From Thioalkalivibrio sp. (GTDB lineage: Bacteria > Pseudomonadota > Gammaproteobacteria > Ectothiorhodospirales > Ectothiorhodospiraceae): 19,344 nt of DNA. The stretch is taken from assembly GCA_007120575.1 (NCBI GenBank), contig SKNJ01000310.1:1-19344 (forward strand), given 5' to 3'. Positions 1-8,019 of the stretch are shown here, piece after piece (position 1 is the first letter of the stretch; each line of letters begins with the position of its first letter). A program made the translations under genes and the position numbers. Below the pieces are notes generated by a model. That model was not told where the DNA came from. It saw nothing but the letters and a program-made list of their open reading frames with translations, and made no database searches.

Positions 1-360
1 CTGCGCTGGGGTGACCTCGCGATCGCCGGCGTGGCGAGCGTCGCGGTGACCGCGAGCTTTGCCCTGACCTATGCGCCGGACCAGCCAGCGCGCGTACTGG
101 TCATCACCCTGGCCGGCGAGTCACCGCGCCACGAACCCCTCGACCGCGCGCGCGAACTGGTGGTCGAGGGGCCGGCCGGAGCGACACGGGTGACGATCGA
201 ACCGGGCCGCGCGCGCTGTGCCGACTCCCCCGGGCACCAGGACATTTGCGAGGCCAGCGGCTGGCTGGAGCGCAATGGCGACATCGCGGTCAGCCTGCCC
301 AATCGCCTGACGTTGCAGGTACACGGGGGCCAGGCCGGCTACGACAGTATCCACTACTGA
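1..360 (+). CDS. NusG domain II-containing protein (5' end outside window)
   Basis: The reading frame is open from the first base, and the residues before the first internal GTG (LRWGDLAIAG) look like the start of the membrane anchor typical of NusG domain II (DUF1312) proteins, so the true start lies upstream of the window. What is visible is a hydrophobic N-terminal stretch, then a small beta-rich domain with the family pattern of a Cys-x-n-Cys pair (CADSPGHQDIC) and a terminal stretch resembling the usual 'I.CLPN...I.G....D' (here VSLPNRLTLQVHGGQAGYDSIHY). These short proteins are membrane-anchored and extracytoplasmic, and their function is not well defined. They commonly sit beside a Gx transporter gene and ApbE/FMN-binding redox proteins, and a Gx transporter follows here without a gap. 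Family assignment is fairly sure; the function is unknown. Confidence 0.75.
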   Translation: MRWGDLAIAGVASVAVTASFALTYAPDQPARVLVITLAGESPRHEPLDRARELVVEGPAGATRVTIEPGRARCADSPGHQDICEASGWLERNGDIAVSLPNRLTLQVHGGQAGYDSIHY

Positions 361-897
361 ATGAGTCGCCCCGTGCCCAGCGTCACACGTCGCGACCAGG
401 TGATTGCCGGCCTCGCCGCGATCGCCATCGGCCTGCAAGTCCTGGAGGCCGCGATCCCCAGCCCGGTACCGGGTATCAAGCCGGGCCTGGCCAACATCGT
501 CACCCTGGTGGCGCTGCTGGCGCTGGGCTGGCGGGCCGCCGCCGCGGTGACGCTGCTGCGCGTAGTCGGGTCCGGCCTGCTACTCGGCACCCTGCTCGGA
601 CCGGCATTCTGGCTGTCCCTGGCCGGCGCGCTGAGCGCGCTGCTGGTGCTGGGGGCGCTCGCTCCGCTGGCACCGCGCCACGTCGGCCCGGTGGGCCTGG
701 CGATCGCCTCCTCGCTGGGGCATGTCGGAGGGCAGTTTCTGCTGGCCTGGGCCCTTATCATTCCACACCCGAACCTGCCACTGGTGCTACCGCCCCTGCT
801 GCTGGCGGCCCTGATCACCGGCGGCGTCACCGGTATACTGGCCGCTCACGTGCTCGCCGACCCCCGAGTCCAACGCCATGTCCACAGGCCCGCCTGA
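361..897 (+). CDS. Gx transporter family membrane protein (Hpre_diP_synt_I family)
   Basis: A 178-residue, very hydrophobic protein with about five membrane segments. It carries the family hallmark 'GIKPGLANIVTL' near residues 38-50 and 'LLRVVGSGLLLGTL' shortly after. Older annotation calls this family heptaprenyl diphosphate synthase component I, but the fold is that of a small ECF-S-like membrane transporter, and the synthase name is probably wrong. The ATG follows directly on the TGA of the NusG-II gene, so the two are almost certainly co-transcribed. The 3' end overlaps the next gene (tonB) by 20 bp. The substrate is not evident from sequence. The pairing with a NusG-II protein suggests an envelope redox or flavin-related role, which is inference only. 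Confidence 0.8.
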   Translation: MSRPVPSVTRRDQVIAGLAAIAIGLQVLEAAIPSPVPGIKPGLANIVTLVALLALGWRAAAAVTLLRVVGSGLLLGTLLGPAFWLSLAGALSALLVLGALAPLAPRHVGPVGLAIASSLGHVGGQFLLAWALIIPHPNLPLVLPPLLLAALITGGVTGILAAHVLADPRVQRHVHRPA

Positions 898-1795
898 AGA
901 TCGTCGCCGCGACTACCTCGGGGCCATGCTGCTGCTGGCGCTGATCGCGCACGCCCTGCTGATCCTCGGGATCGGCTTCACCGTGGACCCGCAGCCCCCC
1001 CAGGCGCGCGAACCGCTGGACATCACCTGGGTCACCGATCCCGAGGCTCCGCCGCCGGACCCCGACGAAGTCGAACGCATCGCCACCCGGGACCAGGCCG
1101 CGAGCGGGATGGGCGAGGAAGTCCGCGAGGCCCTGGCGCCCGAGGCCACCGACATCGGCACTGGCGAGCCCGAACCGGAAGGCGCCGATCTCCCGCTCCC
1201 GGACCCGGGGCCGCTGGTCATGGAACCGGCCCCGCCCCAGCCGGAACCCGAAGCCGAGACCCTCACCACCGAGGCCGAAGCCCCGGACGCCGCGCCCGAG
1301 CCGACCCCGGACCCGGAGCCACTGGAGACCCCCCGGGCCGAGCAGCGCCCGACCGCTGCCAGCCTGATGAATCGCGGCCTGGAAACGGCACGGGCGGCCG
1401 AGGCTTCGGAACGCCAGGCGTTCTCCACCCGAGCGACCCGCACCCGCTACCTCGACAGCCTGGCCGCGCGCAGCGCGCCCGAGGCGGCCTATCTGCAGGC
1501 CTGGATCAACAAGGTCGAGCGGCTGGGCAACCTCAACTATCCCGACGAGGCGCGGCGGCGCGGCCTGTCCGGAACCCTGGTGCTGTCGGTACGCCTGAAC
1601 CCGGAGGGCGAACTGCTGAATATCGAGGTCGCGCGCAGCTCCGGGGAGCCGGTGCTGGACCAGGCCGCAATCCGGATCGTCGAGCTGGCGGCGCCCTACG
1701 CACCGTTCACCGAGGCGATGCGCGAGAAATACGACGAGCTGGTGATCACCCGCACCTGGGCGTTCCGCCGCGACCGCGTTGAACAGATTCGATGA
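878..1795 (+). CDS. tonB: TonB-family energy transducer
   Basis: A 305-residue protein with TonB layout. There is a short cytoplasmic N-terminus, one membrane helix at about residues 15-32 (LGAMLLLALIAHALLILGIGF, with the conserved membrane His in 'IAHAL'), a long Pro/Glu-rich periplasmic spacer at about residues 36-150, and a C-terminal TonB domain from about residue 205. The domain contains 'NYPDEARRRGLSGTLVLSVRL' and ends 'RTWAFRRDRVEQIR'. TonB couples the ExbB/ExbD proton-driven motor to outer-membrane receptors. No exbB or exbD is in the window. The position before algH-ruvX-pyrR matches P. aeruginosa tonB3 (PA0406), known for its effect on twitching motility, and pilT/pilU also lie nearby here. 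A pilus-linked role is therefore plausible but inferred. It overlaps the upstream transporter gene by 20 bp. Confidence 0.85.
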   Translation: MSTGPPEDRRRDYLGAMLLLALIAHALLILGIGFTVDPQPPQAREPLDITWVTDPEAPPPDPDEVERIATRDQAASGMGEEVREALAPEATDIGTGEPEPEGADLPLPDPGPLVMEPAPPQPEPEAETLTTEAEAPDAAPEPTPDPEPLETPRAEQRPTAASLMNRGLETARAAEASERQAFSTRATRTRYLDSLAARSAPEAAYLQAWINKVERLGNLNYPDEARRRGLSGTLVLSVRLNPEGELLNIEVARSSGEPVLDQAAIRIVELAAPYAPFTEAMREKYDELVITRTWAFRRDRVEQIR

Positions 1796-1848
1796 ACGGG
1801 AGGCACCTGTTCCTTGCGGCGACCAGGACCAACATCGATACTGAGCAC

Positions 1849-2427
1849 ATGGCAGACACCACATCCAGCTCCTCGGCCAGCAGCCTGCGCGATCACTTCC
1901 TGATCGCGATGCCGAGCCTGCACGACGGCTACTTCAGCCATGCGGTTACCTACGTCTGCGAGCATGACCAGGAGGGCGCGCTCGGGCTGGTCATCAATCA
2001 GCCAACCGAACTCTCGCTGCGCGATCTGCTGCAGCACGTGGAACTGGAACCCGTCGCCGAGCTCCCGGAACTGCCAGTGTACCGGGGCGGACCGGTCCAG
2101 CCGGAACACGGCTTCGTGCTGCACTCCGCCGAACAGACCTGGCGCGGCAGCCAGCCCATCACCGATTCGATCGTGCTGACCACCTCGCGCGACGTCCTCG
2201 AGGCAATCAACGAGGGGCACGGCCCCCGGCGCGTACTGGTGGCGCTGGGCCACGCCGGCTGGGGCCCGGGGCAACTGGAGAGCGAACTCGCCGAAAACGC
2301 CTGGCTCACCACCCGCGCCGACCCCGGGATCCTGTTCGATCGTCCGTCCGCGGAGCGCTGGACCGCTGCGGCCGAACTCATCGGAATCGACCTCAACCTG
2401 ATCAGCTCGGCCTCCGGCCACGCCTGA
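1849..2427 (+). CDS. algH: YqgE/AlgH family protein
   Basis: The protein is about 192 residues from the chosen ATG. Family hallmarks are 'RDHFLIAMPSLHDGYFSHAVTYVCEHDQEGALGLVINQP' near the N-terminus (the classic AlgH/YqgE opening), 'VYRGGPVQPEHGFVLH' in the middle and 'ALGHAGWGPGQLESEL' toward the C-terminus. P. aeruginosa AlgH was linked to alginate regulation, but the biochemical activity of the family is not settled. The frame also opens at an ATG at 1792, overlapping the tonB stop (ATGA). That start would add 19 residues unlike the usual short N-terminus, so 1849 is preferred although neither has a strong Shine-Dalgarno sequence. The algH-ruvX-pyrR-pyrB order is conserved in pseudomonads. 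Confidence 0.88.
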   Translation: MADTTSSSSASSLRDHFLIAMPSLHDGYFSHAVTYVCEHDQEGALGLVINQPTELSLRDLLQHVELEPVAELPELPVYRGGPVQPEHGFVLHSAEQTWRGSQPITDSIVLTTSRDVLEAINEGHGPRRVLVALGHAGWGPGQLESELAENAWLTTRADPGILFDRPSAERWTAAAELIGIDLNLISSASGHA

Positions 2428-2430
2428 GCC

Positions 2431-2832
2431 GTGAGCCTGCTGGCATTCGATGTCGGACAACGCCGGATCGGCGTGGCCGTGGGCGAACCTCTGGCCGCTT
2501 CCGCGCGCGGCCTGCGCACCCTGCCGGCCCGAGCCCCGGACCTCTGGCCGACCCTGGACGCGCTGGTCCACGAATGGCGGCCATCCGCGTTCGTGGTCGG
2601 CTGGCCGACGCAGGCGGACGGCAAGCCGACCCCGCTGGCGAAGCGCATCCGCGCCTTCGCTCGCGAGCTCGAAGCCCGCTACGAACTCCCGGTATACTGG
2701 TCGGACGAGCACCTGACATCACACCTGGCCCGCGAACGCAGCCGGCCGGGACGCAACGACCCGGGGCTGGATGCCCATGCCGCCGCGGTCATCCTCGAGG
2801 GATGGTTTCTGGAGAATGCACATGACGCCTGA
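2431..2832 (+). CDS. ruvX: RuvX/YqgF, RNase H-like Holliday-junction resolvase / pre-16S rRNA nuclease
   Basis: A 133-residue protein starting at GTG three bases after the algH stop. The start is fixed by the family's conserved first strand 'LLAFDVGQRRIGVAVGE', with the first catalytic Asp. Further motifs are 'FVVGWPTQADGKPT', 'VYWSDEHLTS' (equivalent to the usual DERLTT carrying an acidic residue) and 'DAHAAAVILEGWFL' with the last catalytic Asp. In E. coli, YqgF is essential and matures the 16S rRNA 5' end; related proteins resolve Holliday junctions. Its 3' end overlaps the start of pyrR by 11 bp. Length is normal for the family. Confidence 0.9.
   Translation: MSLLAFDVGQRRIGVAVGEPLAASARGLRTLPARAPDLWPTLDALVHEWRPSAFVVGWPTQADGKPTPLAKRIRAFARELEARYELPVYWSDEHLTSHLARERSRPGRNDPGLDAHAAAVILEGWFLENAHDA
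2811..2814 (+). promoter_or_regulatory. Ribosome binding site for pyrR
   Basis: GGAG at this site lies 7 nt before the ATG at 2822, whereas it abuts the in-frame ATG at 2816 with only one base between. The spacing decides for 2822 as the pyrR start. The site sits inside the last codons of ruvX, so translation of the two genes is probably coupled. Confidence 0.55.
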
Positions 2833-3343
2833 CGTCCCGCCCCTGCTCGACGAAATGACCGAACAGGCCCGCCACTACCTGGCCACCCACGGGATCCAAT
2901 CGCCGATCGTGGTGGGCATTCACTCCGGCGGGGTCTGGATCGCCGAACACCTGCGCGAACGCCTCGGGGTCCAGCGCCCGCTGGGCCGGTTGGATATCAG
3001 TTTCTACCGGGACGACTTCTCGCGGATCGGCATGCACCCGCAGGTCCGACCCTCCGAGCTGCCCGAAGACCTGGACGGCGAGCACGTCCTGCTGGTCGAC
3101 GACGTGCTGTACACCGGCCGCACCATCCGCGCCGCGCTGAACGAGCTGTTCGACTACGGCCGGCCGGCCTCGGTAACGCTGGCCGTGCTGGTCGAGCGTG
3201 ACGGCCGCGAGTTGCCGATCGAGGCCGCGATCGTCGGCGCGCACATGGAACTCGGCAAGGGCGAGCAGATCAAGCTGCGCGGCCCCGAGCCCCTGCATCT
3301 GGTGCGTGCCACGGTCGAACCCGAAGACGACACGGATACATGA
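2822..3343 (+). CDS. pyrR: PyrR, bifunctional pyrimidine regulator / uracil phosphoribosyltransferase
   Basis: A 173-residue type I phosphoribosyltransferase. The PRPP-binding signature is '[18 protein letters not shown]' near residues 89-106. The PyrR-specific parts are '[13 protein letters not shown]' and '[17 protein letters not shown]', which match the 'LDITLYRDD' block of the family. PyrR is a mRNA-binding attenuation regulator in Gram-positive bacteria and has uracil phosphoribosyltransferase activity. In gammaproteobacteria with this gene order its regulatory role is less clear, and I see no obvious attenuator just upstream because ruvX is directly adjacent. Its last codon overlaps the pyrB start as ATGA. 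The frame extends upstream to 2771, but that segment is ruvX read out of frame. Confidence 0.9.
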   Translation: MTPDVPPLLDEMTEQARHYLATHGIQSPIVVGIHSGGVWIAEHLRERLGVQRPLGRLDISFYRDDFSRIGMHPQVRPSELPEDLDGEHVLLVDDVLYTGRTIRAALNELFDYGRPASVTLAVLVERDGRELPIEAAIVGAHMELGKGEQIKLRGPEPLHLVRATVEPEDDTDT

Positions 3344-4362
3344 ACGAGACCAGCACCCCCTCTGCGCCCCCAATGGCCAGCCGCCTGCCCCAACCGGGTC
3401 CGCTGCCCCACCGGCTGCAGCTGACCGACGACGGCCAGCTGCGCCACATGCTGACCATCGAGGGCCTGAACCGGGAACTGCTGACCGAGATCCTGGATAC
3501 CGCCGAGTCGTTCGCCAACATGAACGAAAAGGCGGTCAAAAAGGTCCCCCTGCTGCGCGGCAAGACCATCGTCAACCTGTTCTTCGAGGCCAGCACTCGC
3601 ACCCGCACAACCTTCGAACTCGCGGCCAAACGCCTGTCCGCGGACGTACTCAACATCAATATCGACACCTCCTCCGCGACCAAGGGCGAGAGCCTGCTGG
3701 ACACCCTGCGCAACCTCGAGGCGATGCATGTCGACATGTTCGTGGTCCGACATGCGGAAAGCGGAGCCGCGCACTTCATCGCCCGCCATGTGGCACCCGG
3801 TATCAGCGTGCTGAATGCCGGCGACGGGCGCCATGCGCACCCGACCCAGGCGCTGCTGGACATGTTCACGATCCGTCGCCACAAGGGCGACTTCACCCGT
3901 CTGAAGGTCGCAATCGTGGGCGACATCCTGCACTCGCGGGTCGCGCGCTCGCAGATCCATGCCCTGAACATCCTGCAAACCGGCGAGGTACGGGTGATCG
4001 CCCCCTGTTCGCTGTTGCCGGCGGACGTCGACCAGCTCGGGGTGCACGTCTACAACGACCTCGACGCCGGCCTGAAGGACGTGGATGTCATCATCATGCT
4101 GCGCCTGCAACGCGAGCGTATGGAACACGCGCATCTGCCGTCCGAGCACGAGTACTACCAGCTGTTCGGCCTGACGTCGCGGCGCCTGCAACTGGCGCAT
4201 CCGACCTGCCTGGTGATGCACCCCGGGCCGGCGAACCGCGGGGTGGAGATCGAATCGGCGGTCGCGGATGGTCCGCACTCGGTGATCCTGGAACAGGTGA
4301 CGTACGGGATCTCGGTGCGGATGGCGGTGATGTCGATGGTGATGGGGGCACACCAGTCGTGA
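3340..4362 (+). CDS. pyrB: Aspartate carbamoyltransferase catalytic chain
   Basis: A 340-residue enzyme catalysing carbamoyl phosphate + L-aspartate to N-carbamoyl aspartate, the first committed step of pyrimidine synthesis. Motifs visible are '[19 protein letters not shown]' (carbamoyl-phosphate loop), '[18 protein letters not shown]', '[18 protein letters not shown]' (HPTQ), '[15 protein letters not shown]' and '[15 protein letters not shown]'. The N-terminus is about 30 residues longer than the E. coli chain, as in Pseudomonas PyrB, which forms a dodecamer with inactive PyrC' rather than with a PyrI regulatory chain. The next gene here is exactly such a PyrC', and no pyrI is seen. It overlaps pyrR by 4 bp (ATGA) and pyrC' by 4 bp (GTGA). 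Confidence 0.96.
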   Translation: MNETSTPSAPPMASRLPQPGPLPHRLQLTDDGQLRHMLTIEGLNRELLTEILDTAESFANMNEKAVKKVPLLRGKTIVNLFFEASTRTRTTFELAAKRLSADVLNINIDTSSATKGESLLDTLRNLEAMHVDMFVVRHAESGAAHFIARHVAPGISVLNAGDGRHAHPTQALLDMFTIRRHKGDFTRLKVAIVGDILHSRVARSQIHALNILQTGEVRVIAPCSLLPADVDQLGVHVYNDLDAGLKDVDVIIMLRLQRERMEHAHLPSEHEYYQLFGLTSRRLQLAHPTCLVMHPGPANRGVEIESAVADGPHSVILEQVTYGISVRMAVMSMVMGAHQS

Positions 4363-5651
4363 GTGTGCTGATCGAGAATGTCCGGGTCATCGACCCGGCC
4401 GACCGCTTCGATGCCATCGGCGCACTGTGCGTGCAGGGCAGCGAGATCCTCGCACGCGGCGCCATCCCGGATGGCTTCGAGCCACGCCGACGCATCGACG
4501 GCACCGGCCTGTGGGTCTTCCCCGGACTGGTGGACCTGGCCGCGCGCATGCGCGAGCCCGGCGAGGAACACAAGGCCACCATCGCCAGCGAGACCCTGGC
4601 CGCCGCGCGCGGCGGGATCTGCAGCGTGGTAGTCCCGCCGGACACCGACCCCCCGATCGACTCCCCCGCCGAGATCGAACTGATCACCGGCCGGGCGCGC
4701 CAGGCCTGCGGGGTCCGGGTATATGTCCTCGGGGCACTGACCCATCAACTGCAGGGCCAGCAACTAGCGGAGATGGCCGCGCTGCTGCGCGCCGGGGCAC
4801 GCGGGGTCAGCAATGCCCAGCACCCGCTGGCCAGCCTGCTGGTACTGCGCCGTGCCATGGAATACGCCACCACCTTCGGCCTGACCATCGTGCTGTCGGC
4901 CCAGGACGCATCCCTGACCGGCTCCGGCTGCATGCACGAAGGACCGGTCAGCACCCGGCTGGGCCTGTCCGGGATCCCGGAGGCCGCGGAGACGGCCGCC
5001 CTCGGGGCCATCCTGGCGCTGGTGGAGCAGACCGGGGCACGGGTCCATGTGGCCCGGCTGTCGTCGCGACGCGGAGCCGAGATGATCGCCAAGGCACGTG
5101 CCGAGGGGCTCCCGGTGAGCGCGGATGTCGCCGCGCACCAACTGTTCCTGACCGAGGTGGACGTGGCCGAATACGACCCCCACTGCCACGTAATACCGCC
5201 GTTGCGCACTCAACGCGACCGCGATGGCCTGCGTGCCGCGCTGGCACGCGGCGAGATCAGCGCGATCTGCTCGGACCACCAGCCCCACGAACCCGACAGC
5301 AAGCTGGGCCCGTTCTCCGGCACCCAGCCAGGCATCTCCGCGCTCGAGACCCTGCTCCCCCTGACCCTGCGCCTGGTGGAAGATGGCCTGCTCGGCCTGC
5401 ACGAAGCACTGGCGCGTGTAACCGCCGGCCCGGCGGACATCCTGGGCCTCGACCAGGGCCGCCTCGCGCCCGGCGCGCCGGCCGACTTCGTGCTGTACGA
5501 TCCGCACGCGATCGAGGAGGTCCGGCCGGACGACTGGCTGAGCGCCGGACACAACACCCCATTTTTCGGCTGGACTTTTGCCGGCCAGGTCAGGGCGACC
5601 TGGATCGCCGGACGCCCGGTCTGGACCCGTTCCTCCGAGGACAGCGCATGA
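4359..5651 (+). CDS. pyrX: PyrC', dihydroorotase-like non-catalytic subunit of aspartate carbamoyltransferase
   Basis: A 430-residue amidohydrolase of the dihydroorotase type. The GTG start gives [13 protein letters not shown] and overlaps the pyrB stop. The fold is intact: '[11 protein letters not shown]' before the metal site, '[22 protein letters not shown]', 'ICSDHQPH', and the C-terminal '[14 protein letters not shown]'. The metal site is not. Active enzymes have D-L-H-x-H-x-REPG, whereas this protein has [10 protein letters not shown] with Ala at about residue 61 and Arg at about 63. The usual His in 'HICHVST' is Arg in 'VHVARLSS', and the carbamylated-lysine region is also unusual. By analogy with Pseudomonas PyrC' it should be an inactive structural partner of PyrB. 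A separate active dihydroorotase must be encoded elsewhere. The long open frame upstream of 4359 is a shadow across pyrB. Confidence 0.9.
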   Translation: MSVLIENVRVIDPADRFDAIGALCVQGSEILARGAIPDGFEPRRRIDGTGLWVFPGLVDLAARMREPGEEHKATIASETLAAARGGICSVVVPPDTDPPIDSPAEIELITGRARQACGVRVYVLGALTHQLQGQQLAEMAALLRAGARGVSNAQHPLASLLVLRRAMEYATTFGLTIVLSAQDASLTGSGCMHEGPVSTRLGLSGIPEAAETAALGAILALVEQTGARVHVARLSSRRGAEMIAKARAEGLPVSADVAAHQLFLTEVDVAEYDPHCHVIPPLRTQRDRDGLRAALARGEISAICSDHQPHEPDSKLGPFSGTQPGISALETLLPLTLRLVEDGLLGLHEALARVTAGPADILGLDQGRLAPGAPADFVLYDPHAIEEVRPDDWLSAGHNTPFFGWTFAGQVRATWIAGRPVWTRSSEDSA

Positions 5652-6559
5652 ATCCGAACCCCGCGCCCGACGCACGCCCCCACCGGGGCACCATCTTCCA
5701 GGAGACCGGACGCATCCTGGCGCACCAGGACGTCGGCGCCGACCAGTGGATCCTGCGGGTCCACGCGCCGCACTGCGCGCGACATGCACAGCCGGGCCAG
5801 TTCGCGCACCTGCAATGCGCCCCGCGCCTGCCGATGCGGCGCCCGCTGTCGATTCAGCGCGTCGCCCCGGAAGCCGGCTGGGTGGAGTTCCTCTACAAGG
5901 TGGTCGGGGATGGCACGCGAGCCCTTTCGGAACAGCCGGAGAATGCCGGGATCAGCGTCCTGGGTCCGATCGGACAACCATTCCGCCTGCACCCCGAGCG
6001 CCCGCTGCGCCTGCTGCTGGGCGGCGGAGTCGGCATCCCGCCGATGGTGTTCCTGGCCGACCACCTGCGCCAGCGTGGCGAGGCCGGCCAGACCCGCGCA
6101 ATCCTGGGGTCCGAGGTCCCGTTCCCGTTTCGTCCAACCCCGTCGGAGGTCCTGTGGCCCGGTCTGCCGGATGGCGCGATCGCCACCCTGCCGCTGCTGG
6201 AGGACTGGGGGATCGCCTGCCGCCTCGCGTCGAAGGCCGGACTGCCCGGGGCATTCGACGGCTTTGTCACCGACCTGGCGCGGAGCTGGCTGGCCGGGCT
6301 GAGCGCCGACCAGCACGCGCGGGTCGAGCTGTTCGCCTGCGGACCGCACCCGATGCTCGCCGCCTGCGCCGCGCTGGCCGCCGAATTCGAACTGCCCTGC
6401 CAGGTCTCGCTGGAAGAGTACATGGCCTGCGCGGTGGGCGGCTGCGCCGGCTGCACGGTGCCGGTGCGCACTACGGACGGGGTGGCGATGAAACGAGTCT
6501 GCGTGGACGGCCCGGTGTTTGACGCCGGCGACGTGTTCCCGGAGCCGATACCAGCCTGA
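5648..6559 (+). CDS. PyrK-like dihydroorotate dehydrogenase electron-transfer subunit (FAD / [2Fe-2S])
   Basis: A 303-residue ferredoxin-reductase-type protein. An FAD-binding barrel spans roughly residues 15-115 with 'MRRPLSIQRV' as the FAD-phosphate motif. A nucleotide-binding domain follows with 'LLLGGGVGIPPMVFLA' and 'VELFACGPHPMLAA'. The C-terminus has an iron-sulfur motif, 'EYMACAVGGCAGCTV' then 'KRVCVDGPVF', giving Cx4Cx2Cx15C, the PyrK signature. PyrK normally passes electrons from class 1B dihydroorotate dehydrogenase (PyrD-B) to NAD. Most gammaproteobacteria instead have a class 2, quinone-dependent enzyme, and no pyrD is visible here, so the partner is unknown. It begins with an ATGA overlap with pyrC', which ties it to the pyrimidine operon. 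A role with another oxidoreductase is possible. Confidence 0.85.
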   Translation: MNPNPAPDARPHRGTIFQETGRILAHQDVGADQWILRVHAPHCARHAQPGQFAHLQCAPRLPMRRPLSIQRVAPEAGWVEFLYKVVGDGTRALSEQPENAGISVLGPIGQPFRLHPERPLRLLLGGGVGIPPMVFLADHLRQRGEAGQTRAILGSEVPFPFRPTPSEVLWPGLPDGAIATLPLLEDWGIACRLASKAGLPGAFDGFVTDLARSWLAGLSADQHARVELFACGPHPMLAACAALAAEFELPCQVSLEEYMACAVGGCAGCTVPVRTTDGVAMKRVCVDGPVFDAGDVFPEPIPA

Positions 6560-6711
6560 GCCCTGCGCACGCGACGCGCCCTGGCAGGTCGACACAGACC
6601 GGCTGGCGCCATCCTGGGCCGGGCGTCGCATCCTTGCCCTCCTCCGATGAAGGGACCCGCCTTCGCCAACAGGGTACAGCCCGCGCCCGCGTCGCCCGGA
6701 GGGCCGGCCTC

Positions 6712-7830
6712 CTACGAGTCGGGCAGCTTGAGTTCCTCTTCCCGCTCCTCGGCGGCTGCGACCCCGCCGCCGAAGTTCAGGCGCCACTCGAGATCGGCGC
6801 GCGAATCCGCCTTGTTCAGTGCCTCGTCCAGCATCACTGTACCGGCCTTGAACAGCTTCACGATCGCCTGATCGAAGGTCTGCATGCCGACTGAACCACC
6901 CTTGGCCATGATCTCCTTGATCTCGCTAACCTTCTCCTCGCGGATCAGTTCGGCCACGTAGGGGGTGTTGACCATCACCTCCAGCGCCGCAACGCGGGAC
7001 CCTTCCTTGGTCTGCAGCAGGCGCTGAGCGACGATCGCGCGCAGGTTCAGTGACAGGTCCGACAGGATCTGCTGGCGGTGGTCCTCGGGGAACAGGTTGA
7101 TCACGCGATCCAGCGCCTGGGTCGTGTTGGTCGCATGCAGCGTCGTCAGCACCAGGTGTCCGGTATCGGCATAGTTCAGTGCCGCGCGCATGGTTTCGCG
7201 CGAGCGCACTTCCCCGATCATGATCACGTCCGGGGCCTCGCGCATCCCTTCTTCCAGCGCATGATCATAGCTCGGGGTATCGATCCCGACCTCGCGCTGA
7301 CCGACGATCGAGCGTTTGTGAGTGAACAGGAATTCGATCGGGTCCTCGACCGTCAGGATATGGCCACTCTCGGTGGAATTACGGTAGTCGATCATCGATG
7401 CCAGCGTGGTCGATTTACCGGTACCCGTAGCCCCGACGATCAGGATCAGGCCATCGCGCTTGACCACAAAGTCCTTCAACACCTCCGGCAGCCCGAGCTG
7501 CTCGATCGTCGGGATCGCCACCCGAATGAAGCGGATCACCATCGCGACCTCGCCGCGCTGGCGGTAGATGTTCACGCGGAAGCGCCCCAGCCCCTCGCGC
7601 GAGAGCCCGAAGTTGACCGCGGTCTCGCGCTCGAAGATCTCGGCCTGGTGCTCGCTCATCAGCTCGCGCGCGATCGACTCGGCCTGGCCCACCCCCAGGG
7701 CCTTGCGCGAGATTGGCTGCAACACACCATCGACCTTGATGCTGGCGGGCGCGCCAGTCACAAAGAACAGGTCCGACGCGGCCTTCTGCGCCATCAGCTT
7801 GAGGTAGGGTTCGATCTGCAACTGGCTCAT
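6712..7830 (-). CDS. Third PilT/PilU-type pilus ATPase (PilU-like paralogue)
   Basis: A 372-residue PilT-family hexameric ATPase, the last gene of the three-paralogue cluster. It has Walker A 'GATGTGKST' near residues 133-141, the Asp box 'ILTVEDPIEFLF', Walker B 'VIMIGEVRSRETM' and the His box 'TGHLVLTTLHAT', so it should hydrolyse ATP. In place of PilT's AIRNLI it has 'YVAELIREEKVSEIKEIM', and it ends in an acidic tail rich in Glu (AAAEEREEELKLPDS), so it groups with PilU-like rather than PilT proteins. It differs clearly from the neighbouring pilU product, for example 'SDLFFVTGAPASIKVDG' against 'SDLFITVGMPPAAKIDG', so it is not a recent copy. AGGAAA lies 4 nt before the ATG. Its exact job in pilus retraction is not predictable from sequence. 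Confidence 0.88.
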   Translation of the reverse strand: MSQLQIEPYLKLMAQKAASDLFFVTGAPASIKVDGVLQPISRKALGVGQAESIARELMSEHQAEIFERETAVNFGLSREGLGRFRVNIYRQRGEVAMVIRFIRVAIPTIEQLGLPEVLKDFVVKRDGLILIVGATGTGKSTTLASMIDYRNSTESGHILTVEDPIEFLFTHKRSIVGQREVGIDTPSYDHALEEGMREAPDVIMIGEVRSRETMRAALNYADTGHLVLTTLHATNTTQALDRVINLFPEDHRQQILSDLSLNLRAIVAQRLLQTKEGSRVAALEVMVNTPYVAELIREEKVSEIKEIMAKGGSVGMQTFDQAIVKLFKAGTVMLDEALNKADSRADLEWRLNFGGGVAAAEEREEELKLPDS

Positions 7831-7850
7831 GTTTCCTGTTTCCTCAACGC

Positions 7851-8019
7851 CTAGGAGTCTGTCGGATTCGGGCGATCGTCGCGAGCGTGGCGGGAGAGTG
7901 AGGCCATTTTTTCGGTCTATCGAGGCGCATAGTGGGAACTATGTAACGAGAGAGAGTGGAAAAAGGGGCCACTCTCCCCCACGCGCAGCAGATCCGTCCC
8001 AAGTCCGACAGGCTCCTAG
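7851..8019 (+). mobile_element. MITE-like palindromic repeat, copy 1 (pilU / pilU-like gap)
   Basis: A 169 bp non-coding element bounded by CTAGGAG and CTCCTAG. The ends form an inverted repeat: CTAGGAGTCTGTCGGATT on the left against a right end that, reverse-complemented, reads CTAGGAGCCTGTCGGACT, with about 3 mismatches in 22 bp. Pairing continues imperfectly inward (GGGAGAGTG...TTTTTT against AAAAA...CACTCTCCC), so nearly the whole element can fold into a long hairpin. A small perfect hairpin, CATAGT-GGGA-ACTATG, lies at 7928-7943. It matches the reverse complement of the copy at 9251-9421 with about 13 mismatches and a 2-nt indel by hand alignment. There is no transposase inside. Its right edge overlaps the pilU stop codon. 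Whether the CTAG ends are part of the element or a target duplication cannot be decided here. Confidence 0.8.

Noticed and set aside
3198..4358. In-frame extension of pyrC' through pyrB
   Set aside because: A shadow over pyrB; the dihydroorotase-like fold begins with [11 protein letters not shown] at the GTG at 4359.
4427..5647. In-frame extension of the PyrK-like gene upstream of 5648
   Set aside because: It lies wholly within pyrC' in another frame and is low-complexity Arg/Gly/Pro; the PyrK-like family starts near 5648 and the ATGA overlap fits.
6698..6712. GGAGG-GCCGG-CCTCC hairpin between the convergent pyrK-like and pilU-like genes
   Set aside because: It is a short stem with no T-tract on either strand and overlaps the pilU-like stop codon, so it was not called a terminator.
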